In this document: piece after piece, positions 1-7,496 of the stretch
How the letters are laid out: the number at the start of each line of letters is the position of its first letter
Numbering within the stretch: the first letter of the stretch is position 1
Source of the DNA: JBEBXQ01 sp040391535
GTDB taxonomy: Bacteria > Bacteroidota > Bacteroidia > Cytophagales > Spirosomataceae
Assembly: GCA_040391535.1 (NCBI GenBank)
Contig: JBEBXQ010000152.1
Coordinates: 1-10,695 of the forward strand
Reading direction: 5' to 3'
Length of the DNA stretch: 10,695 nucleotides
Made by a program: the position numbers and the translations under genes
Notes under the pieces: model-generated
The model's database searches: none
The model's input: the letters and a program-made list of their open reading frames with translations, nothing else
Told to the model about the DNA's origin: nothing

Positions 1-594
1 GCTGAAATTGATGATCGTATGCTCCGGGAAAACCTGTATCATTTCATCCGGGAAATAACACCCGTTGCACAGGAATCAGGGATCAGGTTATGCATTCATC
101 CCGATGATCCGCCCCGGCGATTACTTGGCTTACCCAGAGTAGTAAGCACAGAATCAGATCTTTTGCAGGTACTGGAAGCGGCCCCGGCCACAGAAAATGG
201 TATCACCTTTTGTTCAGGGTCTTTGGGTGTCAGGCATGATAATGATTTACCGGGGATCATCCGCCGATTGGGTAGCCGCATTCATTTTGCGCATTTACGA
301 TCAGTGAAAAGAGAGGGGGATACCCTTAATTTTCATGAAGCGCCTCATCTCGAAGGAGATGCGGATATGTATGAAATCGTAAAAGCCTTACTTGAAGAAG
401 AAAACAGAAGAAACGCAACTGGGGATACCGGTTATGAAATCCCTGTACGGCCTGATCACGGTTTTAAAATGCTTGATGACTTCGGGAAAGACACTTATCC
501 GGGCTATTCAGCTATTGGCCGTCTGAAAGGACTTGCCGAAATCCGTGGACTTGAAACAGCAATCAGCAAAACGAACTATTCAATTATCTCATAA
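1..594 (+). CDS. uxuA: D-mannonate dehydratase, C-terminal part (5' end outside window)
   Basis: UxuA dehydrates D-mannonate to 2-keto-3-deoxy-D-gluconate in the cytoplasm, in glucuronate breakdown. The frame is open from base 1 and gives 197 residues, about half of a usual protein of roughly 390. The stretch CIHPDDPP (fragment residues 31-38), the segment NGITFCSGSLG (66-76), HFAHLR (95-100) and RPDHG (150-154) are hallmark blocks of the family. By analogy with structurally studied mannonate dehydratases, His33, Cys71, His98 and Asp152 of the fragment should form the divalent-metal site, and all four are present. The PGY..IGRLKGLAEIRG block near the end is also typical. The gene is followed after 16 nt by a dehydrogenase gene, consistent with one operon. 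An ATG at 19 is internal and is not the true start. Confidence 0.96.
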   Translation, partial: AEIDDRMLRENLYHFIREITPVAQESGIRLCIHPDDPPRRLLGLPRVVSTESDLLQVLEAAPATENGITFCSGSLGVRHDNDLPGIIRRLGSRIHFAHLRSVKREGDTLNFHEAPHLEGDADMYEIVKALLEEENRRNATGDTGYEIPVRPDHGFKMLDDFGKDTYPGYSAIGRLKGLAEIRGLETAISKTNYSIIS

Positions 595-610
595 ATAAAA
601 CGATATCGAA

Positions 611-1393
611 GTGTCATCATCCGACGAAACATCCTTTACCAATCCCTTTTCACTGACTGGCCAGCTCGCGCTGATTACCGGCGGAGGCAGCGGAATTGGC
701 TATTATATCGCCCAGGCTATGATTTCAGCCGGGGCCAGCGTCATCATCACAGGCAGGAGAGAGGAGGTACTGCGTAATGCCGTAGCCACTTTAGGTTCTA
801 AAGCACAGTATATAGTCAATGACATTACCGAGCGCCACCATATTCCGGCTTTGGTAGAAACCATCGAATCCACCATCGGTCCTGTTGACATACTGGTCAA
901 TAATGCCGGAATCAATATGAAAAAACCTGTTTTTGAAGTATCAGATGACGAATTTGACCGGATTTTACAGACCAATCTTCAGGCTGTGTTTTCGCTGACC
1001 CGCGAATGCGGAAAACGGATGGTTCAGCGCAGAAACGGTTCCATCATCATGATTACCTCCATGGCTGCGTTGTATGGTATCGACAGGGTGGCGGGCTATA
1101 CGGCATCCAAGGCTGCCATTGCCGGGCTTGTAAGTGCGCTCACAACCGAATTCTCCCCGTACCAGGTGCGTGTCAACGCTATAGCTCCGGGTTTCATTGA
1201 AACTCCTATGATGCTGACAGCCATGAATGATGACCCGGAACGTCGCGATAAAGCCATGGATCGCACTCCCATGGGCAAATGGGGCCTTCCTGAAGATATC
1301 GGCTGGGCGGCAGTATTTCTTGCGTCCCCTGCTGCAAAATTTATTACCGGTGTTTCTCTTCCTGTTGACGGAGGAAATTCAATTGGATTTTAA
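611..1393 (+). CDS. SDR-family oxidoreductase, probable D-fructuronate reductase (mannonate oxidoreductase)
   Basis: This is a classical short-chain dehydrogenase/reductase of 260 residues, the normal length. The Rossmann nucleotide-binding motif TGGGSGIG is at residues 23-30 and the NNAG motif at 97-100. The catalytic set is Asn122, Ser150, Tyr163 and Lys167 (YTASK, 163-167), and PVDGG near the C-terminus is typical. The start is a GTG at 611: a TAA lies in the same frame at 596-598 and no ATG lies between, so GTG is the sensible choice. No Shine-Dalgarno is evident. The closest general resemblance is to gluconate 5-dehydrogenase-like SDRs. Its place directly after uxuA suggests that it reduces D-fructuronate to D-mannonate, supplying the substrate of UxuA. 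Some bacteria use SDR enzymes for this step in place of the long-chain UxuB. The family is certain; the substrate is inferred from context. Confidence 0.93.
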   Translation: MSSSDETSFTNPFSLTGQLALITGGGSGIGYYIAQAMISAGASVIITGRREEVLRNAVATLGSKAQYIVNDITERHHIPALVETIESTIGPVDILVNNAGINMKKPVFEVSDDEFDRILQTNLQAVFSLTRECGKRMVQRRNGSIIMITSMAALYGIDRVAGYTASKAAIAGLVSALTTEFSPYQVRVNAIAPGFIETPMMLTAMNDDPERRDKAMDRTPMGKWGLPEDIGWAAVFLASPAAKFITGVSLPVDGGNSIGF

Positions 1394-1416
1394 TTCACAT
1401 TTTAACTATTTAAAGC

Positions 1417-2259
1417 ATGTCAGCTAAAAAACTAATCTGTTTATCAGTTTTCATTCTGATCATACCTTTTGCTTTGGTATCTCATTCTTCATCGGCACAA
1501 AAAGTAAACTGGAATAAAGTACAGATTCTTTTCTATACCAAAAACGGAAAAGGATTTGTACATGACAATATCCCTAATTCCATTACGGCCATTAAAGAAT
1601 TAAGCCAGGAATACGGTTTCAAAGTGGATGCGACAGAGGATCCTGGTGTGTTTACCGACGAAAACCTGAAAAAATATGATGTTATTGTATTTTCCAATAC
1701 CAATAACGATGTCTTTGATACCGATGCTCAGAGGGTCGCACTGATGCGTTATATGCAGGCAGGAGGTGGTTTTGTGGGCATTCACTCTGCTTCAGGTACT
1801 GAACGTAGCTGGAAGTGGTTCAAACAAATGTTAGGGGCTACGTTTTACTGGCACGACAGCTTTCAGCCCTTTACTGTCAATATTCTTGACCATCGGCACC
1901 CTTCGGTTGCTCACCTTCCTGAAAACTGGAGCCGGTCTGCCGGGGATGAATTTTATTATCTGAAAGAAATGGCAGTTAACCTTCATGTGATTGCCGTAAA
2001 CGACGAAACTACGCTGAAAGGCGAAAACCCCAAACGACTGGATACTTTCGGAAAGGTTTTCCCGTCGGTATGGTGCCATGAATTCGATGGCGGCCGCTCC
2101 TGGTACACTTCGCTGGGCCATGGAAAGGAAGACTACTTCGATCCGGTATTCCGCAAGCACCTGATGGGTGGTATTCAGTGGGCAGCAGGAAAACAAAAGC
2201 CCCGCGATTACAGTAAATCCTATGCTGTCAGCCCGCAAGATCCTGTTAAAAATAGATAA
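1417..2259 (+). CDS. Secreted ThuA-domain protein (trehalose-utilisation-like)
   Basis: The protein has 280 residues and opens with a Sec signal peptide: KK at 4-5, a hydrophobic core at about 7-21, and a likely cleavage after SSA at residue 27. The rest is one ThuA-like fold related to class I glutamine amidotransferases. Visible family blocks are GGGFVGIHSA (116-125), WYTSLGH (229-235) and GGIQWAAG (251-258). No free nucleophilic Cys occupies the usual amidotransferase elbow, as is normal for ThuA proteins. ThuA of Sinorhizobium works with the oxidoreductase ThuB in converting trehalose and related sugars to 3-keto forms, but the biochemical role of this secreted branch is poorly defined. 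The gene begins 23 nt after the dehydrogenase gene and is followed 28 nt later by a Gfo/Idh/MocA oxidoreductase, the usual partner family. A periplasmic role on an oxidised sugar is an inference. Confidence 0.9.
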   Translation: MSAKKLICLSVFILIIPFALVSHSSSAQKVNWNKVQILFYTKNGKGFVHDNIPNSITAIKELSQEYGFKVDATEDPGVFTDENLKKYDVIVFSNTNNDVFDTDAQRVALMRYMQAGGGFVGIHSASGTERSWKWFKQMLGATFYWHDSFQPFTVNILDHRHPSVAHLPENWSRSAGDEFYYLKEMAVNLHVIAVNDETTLKGENPKRLDTFGKVFPSVWCHEFDGGRSWYTSLGHGKEDYFDPVFRKHLMGGIQWAAGKQKPRDYSKSYAVSPQDPVKNR

Positions 2260-2287
2260 ACTCCGGAAAATTTAACCTGATAAACTT

Positions 2288-3706
2288 ATGGAATACCAGA
2301 AGCATAACCGAAGATCTTTTATAAAATCCCTGTCCACAGGAACCGCCGGCATCATTGCGGCGTCTGCTTTTCCGGCGATTGTCCCAGCCAGCGTTTTCGG
2401 CAAAAATGCTCCCAGCAACCGGATCAATATCGGACAGATCGGTTTCGGACGTATCGGACGTTCTCATGACTTACCTGAAATTCTGAAGAACGAAGCAGCA
2501 CATGTAATGGCCGTCGCCGATGTGGATAAAAAACGCCTTCAGATGGGTAAAGAGTGGATTGAAAAACAATATGCCGCCAAAACCGGGAAGGAAAAGTATG
2601 TCGACGTAAAAATGTACGACGATTACCATGATTTGCTGGCAAATAAAGAAATAGACGCTGTAGTCATCAGCACACCTGACCACTGGCACGCACAACCTGC
2701 TATGGAAGCCGCCGTTGCCGGAAAGCATATTTACATGCAAAAACCAACTTCCCTGACCGTAAAAGAAGGAAGGATGATGAGTGATATGGTAAGAAAAAAA
2801 GGTGTGGTATTTCAGTTGGGCAGTCAGCAACGCTCTATGAATCCCTGGCCGCAGTTCAAACGTACGTGTGAACTTGTCAGAAACGGCAGAATAGGACAGC
2901 TGAAAAAAGTGTACGTAGGTCTGCCCGGCGACCCTGCCGGCGGAAGCACTGAAAAAATGCCCGTTCCGTCAAATCTGAACTACGATTTCTGGCTGGGTTC
3001 AACACCGGAAATATTCTATACACTGGACAGAGTCCATTCCCAGACCAATATTGATGACCGCCCGGGCTGGTTGCGCTGCGAACAGTTCGGAGCGGGGATG
3101 ATTACTGGATGGGGCTCTCATCATATCGATATTGCACACTGGGGCATGGGAACCGAGCTTACAGGCCCGATCGAACTGGAAGGTACCGCCTCCTTCCCGA
3201 CATCAGGCTTGTGGAATGTCCACGGTGATTTCAAGGTCACCACCCGCTATGCTAACGGTGTGGAAATGGAAATAGGAGGTACGAATCCGAATGGTGTCAG
3301 ATTTGAAGGTACAGAGGGATGGATTTTCGTTTCCAGAGGAAATGTAGGGGTTACGGCTTCAGATCCCGGCGCGGCAGTGAATTCAGCCAAGAATGATGCT
3401 TTTTATGCCAGCGACAGTAAAATTCTCGGATCGGTTATCGGTGCCAATGAAATTCATTTGTACGAAAGTCCTGAGCAGCATCGCAACTGGCTGGAATCCA
3501 TACAGCAGAAAAAGGAAACCATCAGCCCTGCTGAAGTGGCCCACCGTTCCTGCACGGCCTGCCTGATCGCGCATACGGCTATGAAGCTGCAAAGGAAATT
3601 ACGCTGGGATCCCGAAAAAGAAGAATTTATTAATGATGCCGAAGCCAATGCAACGCTTTCCCGTCCGCAGAGAGCACCTTACGGCACCGGTTATGTCAAA
3701 GGGTAA
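2288..3706 (+). CDS. Tat-exported Gfo/Idh/MocA-family oxidoreductase
   Basis: This is an NAD(P)-dependent sugar oxidoreductase of 472 residues. The N-terminus carries a twin-arginine signal (RRSFIK, 8-13) followed by a hydrophobic stretch to about residue 35. This points to folding with cofactor in the cytoplasm and export by Tat. The Rossmann motif GQIGFGRIG is at 49-57. The family EKP motif appears as QKP (151-153), a variant I recall from related exported members, and the block WGSHHIDIAHWGMG (275-288) contains candidate catalytic His residues. The C-terminal segment HRSCTACLIAH (419-429) through LSRP (457-460) is also typical of this exported subgroup. It closes the operon, with a hairpin just after the stop. 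Pairing with the secreted ThuA protein suggests joint action on a glycoside or sugar acid in the periplasm. The substrate, and whether it oxidises or reduces, cannot be read from the sequence. Confidence 0.94.
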   Translation: MEYQKHNRRSFIKSLSTGTAGIIAASAFPAIVPASVFGKNAPSNRINIGQIGFGRIGRSHDLPEILKNEAAHVMAVADVDKKRLQMGKEWIEKQYAAKTGKEKYVDVKMYDDYHDLLANKEIDAVVISTPDHWHAQPAMEAAVAGKHIYMQKPTSLTVKEGRMMSDMVRKKGVVFQLGSQQRSMNPWPQFKRTCELVRNGRIGQLKKVYVGLPGDPAGGSTEKMPVPSNLNYDFWLGSTPEIFYTLDRVHSQTNIDDRPGWLRCEQFGAGMITGWGSHHIDIAHWGMGTELTGPIELEGTASFPTSGLWNVHGDFKVTTRYANGVEMEIGGTNPNGVRFEGTEGWIFVSRGNVGVTASDPGAAVNSAKNDAFYASDSKILGSVIGANEIHLYESPEQHRNWLESIQQKKETISPAEVAHRSCTACLIAHTAMKLQRKLRWDPEKEEFINDAEANATLSRPQRAPYGTGYVKG

Positions 3707-3721
3707 CTATTTATAATACCC

Positions 3722-3756
3722 GGGCTATCCGGTGCGGAAACTTCGCCGGATAGCCT
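3722..3756 (+). terminator. Hairpin terminator after the uronate operon
   Basis: A perfect 10-bp inverted repeat pairs GGCTATCCGG (3723-3732) with CCGGATAGCC (3746-3755). One T-G and one G-C pair can be added inside, leaving a loop of about 9 nt. It begins 17 nt after the stop of the oxidoreductase gene and ends before the candidate holB promoter element. The following bases are only moderately T-rich (TTCCCATTTA), so it is a weak example of a classical intrinsic terminator, but its position fits well. Confidence 0.65.
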
Positions 3757-3779
3757 TCCCATTTACTCAGGAAACCCAT

Positions 3780-3787
3780 TATCTTTG
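3780..3787 (+). promoter_or_regulatory. Candidate -7 promoter element for holB
   Basis: TATCTTTG matches the Bacteroidota -7 consensus TAnnTTTG exactly. It lies 23 nt before the GTG start of holB, which would give a short leader. No clear TTG-type -33 element is seen at the expected distance, where the sequence is the tail of the preceding hairpin. Confidence 0.45.
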
Positions 3788-3810
3788 TTCCGGAACCATA
3801 AAATCAATAC

Positions 3811-4929
3811 GTGCTTTTTAATGATATTCCGGGATTAGATCCTGTTAAAGAAATTTTACGGCAGTCTGTTCAACGCAATCATGTAGCACATGCCCTGTTG
3901 TTTGACGGGCATGCAGGCAGCGGAGCACTGGCCATGGCGCTGGCTTTTTCTATGTACATTAATTGTGAAAACCGGGGTGAAACAGACGCTTGCGGAGTAT
4001 GTGCCTCCTGCAATAAAATGAAGAAGCTGATCCATCCTGACGTACATTTTATTTATCCGGTTGCCAAAACAAAAAAACAGGAAGTAGCCACCAGTGATGC
4101 ATTTCTTCCCTTATGGCGTGAATTTATCGGATACAGCCCCTATGTTTCCTATTCTGAATGGCTTGATTTTATACAGGCTGAAAACAAACAGGGAATAATT
4201 TCGGTAGAAGAAGCACGTAATATTCTGCGAAAACTTTCTCTTAAATCATACGAAGGAGCCTACAAGATTCTCATTATCTGGAAACCGGAGCTGATGAATA
4301 TTTCCTCCGCTAACGCCTTGCTCAAGATTCTGGAAGAACCTCCGGCCCAAACACTCTTTTTGCTGGTAAGCGACCAGATCGACAAGTTAATCATCACAAT
4401 TCTTTCCCGTAGCCAGCGGATACACATTCCTTCATTTTCAGATGAGGACATGAACAGATATCTTACCGGTCATTATGGCCTGGACCACGACAAAGCGAAG
4501 CAGATTGCCTATTTAAGCCAGGGTGATATGTCGGTAGCCAGGTTACTGATGCAGGAAAATGCGGACGGAAGGCCGGCATTTTTTGCAGAGTGGATGCGTA
4601 ATTGCTACAAAAAGGACATCCAGGTACTGATTAAAACAGCCGATGTGTTCGATAGCCAGAGCAAGGAATCCCAGAAGATGATCATGGAATATACCCTGGG
4701 CATGTTCAGAGATATGATGATTTATCAGCAGGAAGCCGCCGATCTGATCAGGGTACCGGATGAAGAGCTTAAATTTCTCCGGAATTTTTCCAGAACGGTT
4801 CACCCCGATGCCCTTGAATTGATGATTCAGGAAACGAATGAAGCTTATTACCACATTGAGCGGAATGTACGCGCCAAAATGGTTTTTCTGGATTTATCGC
4901 TGGCTATCGCCAATTCATTCCGTAAATAA
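3811..4929 (+). CDS. holB: DNA polymerase III subunit delta' (clamp loader)
   Basis: Delta' is a subunit of the clamp-loader complex that places the sliding clamp on primed DNA. The protein has 372 residues. It opens with NDIPGLDPVKEIL, the usual delta'/AAA+ entry. A P-loop-like segment GHAGSGAL (33-40) lacks the Lys of a working Walker A motif, as expected for a subunit that does not hydrolyse ATP. Cys52, Cys61, Cys64 and Cys67 form the zinc-binding module of the DnaX/delta' family. NALLKILEEPP (168-178) and ILSRSQ (197-202) follow; the latter is the position of the SRC arginine-finger motif, with Ser in place of Cys. The start is GTG: a TAA lies in frame at 3799-3801 with no ATG after it. 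Its 3' end overlaps the convergent rnhB gene by 15 bp. Confidence 0.95.
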   Translation: MLFNDIPGLDPVKEILRQSVQRNHVAHALLFDGHAGSGALAMALAFSMYINCENRGETDACGVCASCNKMKKLIHPDVHFIYPVAKTKKQEVATSDAFLPLWREFIGYSPYVSYSEWLDFIQAENKQGIISVEEARNILRKLSLKSYEGAYKILIIWKPELMNISSANALLKILEEPPAQTLFLLVSDQIDKLIITILSRSQRIHIPSFSDEDMNRYLTGHYGLDHDKAKQIAYLSQGDMSVARLLMQENADGRPAFFAEWMRNCYKKDIQVLIKTADVFDSQSKESQKMIMEYTLGMFRDMMIYQQEAADLIRVPDEELKFLRNFSRTVHPDALELMIQETNEAYYHIERNVRAKMVFLDLSLAIANSFRK

Positions 4930-5544
4930 TTTCCGGCTCCCGGCCTTTATCTTTTCTTCCTTTTCCCCGGGAAGAAGTCTGAAAGTTTTTCTGTGTAAAG
5001 GTGTTATTCCGAACTCCCTGATAGCATTTCTGTGAAAAATAGTCGGATACCCGGCATTTTGCTCCCAACGATAGCAGGAGTAAGTCTTTGCATACGTTTC
5101 CATCAGGTCGTCCCGGTAAGTTTTCGCTAATACCGAAGCAGCAGCAATAGCATAAAACAGAGCATCGCCCTTTACAATACAGGTATGCGGAATTAAGGGA
5201 TAAGGTGTAAAACGATTCCCGTCAATCAGTAAATGTTCAGGTGTTACGGGAAGTCTATCCACCGCTCTGTGCATTGCCAGAAAACTGGCATTTAATATAT
5301 TAATCCGGTCGATTTCCTCATTTGAAACTTCCGCTACTGCCCAGGCAACCGCCTTTTCTTTAATTTCCTCACGCAGCTGCTCCCGCTGTGGTTTGCTTAA
5401 TTGTTTGGAATCGTTCAGCAGGGGATGAGTATAACCTGAAGGAAGAATAACGGCTGCCGCCACTACCGGACCCGCCAGGCAACCTCTGCCGGCTTCATCC
5501 AGCCCGGCTTCAATAAGGGTGTGATTATAAAATGATCTTAACAT
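4915..5544 (-). CDS. rnhB: Ribonuclease HII
   Basis: RNase HII cuts RNA in RNA/DNA hybrids and removes single ribonucleotides misincorporated into DNA. The protein has 209 residues, a normal length. The family signature LDEAGRGCLAGPVV is at residues 15-28. The four expected acidic catalytic residues are visible: Asp16 and Glu17 in that motif, Asp108 (LLIDGN) and Asp127 (KGDALF). The IAAASVLAKTYRDDLM block (133-148) and the C-terminal GYPT (165-168) and FGITPLHRKTF (178-188) are also standard. Its ATG shares one base with the TAA stop of the batA-like gene (TAATG), so translation is probably coupled and it is the last gene of that operon. A weak GGAAG lies 4 nt before the start. At the 3' end it overlaps the convergent holB by 15 bp. 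Confidence 0.97.
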   Translation of the reverse strand: MLRSFYNHTLIEAGLDEAGRGCLAGPVVAAAVILPSGYTHPLLNDSKQLSKPQREQLREEIKEKAVAWAVAEVSNEEIDRINILNASFLAMHRAVDRLPVTPEHLLIDGNRFTPYPLIPHTCIVKGDALFYAIAAASVLAKTYRDDLMETYAKTYSCYRWEQNAGYPTIFHRNAIREFGITPLHRKTFRLLPGEKEEKIKAGSRKLFTE

Positions 5545-6566
5545 TAATCTTCCAGCATATTTGAAATAAACGTACTCTTTGATATAATAGACAGCAATAA
5601 AAAAACAACTGCCCAGTGCAGATAAACCTGATAATAATCTTTCACCTCCCGGTTAAAAATGTTCTTGAACTGCACCTTTTCCATAGCATTAATGGATGAA
5701 AACACCGTTTGAAGCGATTCAATGTTATCAGCAACGAAATATTGTCCACCCCCTGCATCGGCTATTGATTTCAGGTCTGATATATTAGCTGTAGACAGTG
5801 TGGTGAGGCCTAGCGTATCTTCAATGACCGGCTGCTTAATCTGTCCTACAGCTGTTGTATATACCGTAATACCGTAAGCCTGCGCCACCCGTGCAGTTGT
5901 TTCAGGATCCAGATTACCGGAGGTATTGTCGCCGTCGCTGATGAGAATCATGACTTTACTGTTGCCTTCGGAATCACGCATCCTGTTAATCGCTACCGCT
6001 ATGGCACTTCCGATGGCCGTTCCGGGCGATTTAATCATGTTAGGGTTAATATCCTGCAGATATCCTCTCAGCAAGTCATAGTCATTGGTTAAAGGGCATA
6101 TAGAGTATGCTTCTCCTGCAAAAACCACCAAACCTATACGGTCATTAATACGGCTTTTTATGAACTCTCCGGCAACTCTCTTAGCCGCTTCAAGCCTGTT
6201 AGGCTGCAAATCTCTTTCCAGCATCGAATCGGAGACATCGACGAGCAGCATGATATCTATTCCCTCAGAATAACGGTCTGTCCTTTCGGAAACAATCTGC
6301 GGGCGTGCCAGAGCTATCAGGATCAGCGCAATGGCCAATCCCATAAATACCGGCATAAGGTACCGCAGATAAACAACCCAATCCCAGCCCATCTCTTTCT
6401 TCTCTGAAGACAATACCAGCAACTGGCGCGCCCTTCTGTTAAGTATACTCCGGATCACAAACAAAAACGGAATAAAAGGAATGGCATACAGAAAATAGGG
6501 GTGTACCCAATGAAATAATTTCAATGTATTCCAACCAAACCAGCCAGGTGAAAACCAGTGTTCCAT
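5544..6566 (-). CDS. batA: BatA-like membrane-anchored VWA-domain protein
   Basis: This is an inner-membrane protein of 340 residues with a von Willebrand factor A domain. Hydrophobic segments at about 24-40 and 68-87 precede the domain, and one at about 315-330 follows it near the C-terminus, the usual BatA layout. A complete metal-ion-dependent adhesion site is visible: DVSDS (110-114), Thr183 in PGTAIGSAIA, and Asp211 in ISDGDN. Bat proteins were named for aerotolerance in Bacteroides and are thought to form a membrane-associated complex with MoxR-type AAA+ ATPases; their molecular function is still unclear. It lies 18 nt after the preceding one-span protein gene and has its own good ribosome-binding site. 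It overlaps rnhB by one base. A batB-like second VWA gene would commonly follow but is absent here. Confidence 0.92.
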   Translation of the reverse strand: MEHWFSPGWFGWNTLKLFHWVHPYFLYAIPFIPFLFVIRSILNRRARQLLVLSSEKKEMGWDWVVYLRYLMPVFMGLAIALILIALARPQIVSERTDRYSEGIDIMLLVDVSDSMLERDLQPNRLEAAKRVAGEFIKSRINDRIGLVVFAGEAYSICPLTNDYDLLRGYLQDINPNMIKSPGTAIGSAIAVAINRMRDSEGNSKVMILISDGDNTSGNLDPETTARVAQAYGITVYTTAVGQIKQPVIEDTLGLTTLSTANISDLKSIADAGGGQYFVADNIESLQTVFSSINAMEKVQFKNIFNREVKDYYQVYLHWAVVFLLLSIISKSTFISNMLED

Positions 6567-6575
6567 ATCAATTTG

Positions 6576-6582
6576 CTCCTTT
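6576..6582 (-). promoter_or_regulatory. Strong Shine-Dalgarno of the batA-like gene
   Basis: On the minus strand AAAGGAG lies 9 nt before the ATG. This stands out because most genes in this window have no recognisable Shine-Dalgarno. It supports the chosen start and suggests independent translation initiation inside the operon. Confidence 0.6.
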
Positions 6583-6584
6583 AC

Positions 6585-7493
6585 TCATTTTTCTGATATC
6601 ATCCTCACCTCTGTCTTTTTATGCTGATATACCTCCTCCGCAATATCCCTCAGAACACTAAGCAAAGCATCCATAGTCTGCCCTGTACGGCTGTGCCCGT
6701 ATATAACCCCGTCTATATCCTTTAATGCCTGCATGAGAGACGCATTGGGTATCGTATCCAGTATTTCTTTGGTCGTGTAAGTGGTAAAAGGCAGGTTCAA
6801 CAGTTTTTCCAGGTATTTTTTCCACAGCACCATCGCTTTTTCAACCTCTTTAACCTGATTGTGTTCCCTGATATTTTTTCTGATCCGTAGAAAGGACAGC
6901 CGGAAATCACGATGACTTATAAAAAGTTTTATCAGTTGCCAGTAGCGGGTGATCGTCGAGCCGAAAAAGGAAAATATAACGATAAAAAGCAACAGCAAAA
7001 TCCCTGATGCCACAAACACGGCCGGAAAATTTACTTGCCTGTCCAGCTCCATTAAGGTAACTTCAGGTTTGACCGGTAAAGAATCGGAAGGTAACCCTCC
7101 GGTTAACAGTTTCATCTGAACCGAGTCGGCCACTGAAAATACCGCCGTACAATCACGTTCAGTTCTTATGAAAACAGGCAGACTGATGATCTGAACCGGA
7201 TTGACTTCATAAGAAACAAATTTATAAACAGTACTGTCAAGACTTCCCTGTGCGGTGGTTCTGGTCATAAAAAACTCCTGCCCCACCAGCTCATAAGGTG
7301 TAAAATTATACGCAGCATCCGGAAAAAAAACTTCTCCCTTCCCGGTATTAAGATAACTCAGTGAGAATTTAAACGGTTTACCTACTTCGATTTTATCCGT
7401 CAGGATTTCGCCTGTAGGTTTCCTGTCCATTCCGGATACCTCAGCCATTATCAAACAAAAAAAGATCCAAAGACAATTGCGCATACATACCAT
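6585..7493 (-). CDS. Signal-peptide, single-span membrane protein of the Bat operon (BatD-like architecture)
   Basis: I do not recognise a named family with certainty. The protein has 302 residues. A Sec signal peptide is at about 1-21 and is followed by a predicted beta-rich periplasmic region to about 150 (blocks such as IEVGKPFKFSLSY at 35-47). One transmembrane span is at about 156-178, then a basic, helical cytoplasmic tail containing ALVLW-like MVLWKKYLEKLLNLP (221-235) and TTKEILDTI (240-248). This layout resembles BatD and DUF4381/DUF4129-type proteins found between DUF58 and VWA genes in Bacteroidota. It starts 3 nt after the DUF58 stop and ends 18 nt before batA. A second Met at residue 4 is an alternative start. 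A role as periplasmic sensor or scaffold for the DUF58/BatA pair is inferred only from context. Confidence 0.8.
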   Translation of the reverse strand: MVCMRNCLWIFFCLIMAEVSGMDRKPTGEILTDKIEVGKPFKFSLSYLNTGKGEVFFPDAAYNFTPYELVGQEFFMTRTTAQGSLDSTVYKFVSYEVNPVQIISLPVFIRTERDCTAVFSVADSVQMKLLTGGLPSDSLPVKPEVTLMELDRQVNFPAVFVASGILLLLFIVIFSFFGSTITRYWQLIKLFISHRDFRLSFLRIRKNIREHNQVKEVEKAMVLWKKYLEKLLNLPFTTYTTKEILDTIPNASLMQALKDIDGVIYGHSRTGQTMDALLSVLRDIAEEVYQHKKTEVRMISEK

Positions 7494-7496
7494 GAT

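Noticed and set aside
1831..2238. Open minus-strand frame of about 135 codons opposite the ThuA gene
   Set aside because: It is a shadow of the ThuA coding sequence with no family features and no promoter.
2471..2830. Open minus-strand frame of about 119 codons opposite the Gfo/Idh gene
   Set aside because: It lies fully within a strongly supported gene on the other strand, and its Cys/His/Phe-rich product has no recognisable motif.
4954..4976. Hairpin TTCTTCC/GGAAGAA near the holB-rnhB junction as a terminator
   Set aside because: It is inside the rnhB coding sequence (Lys/Glu-rich segment) and has no T-run behind it on the plus strand; low-complexity codons explain it.
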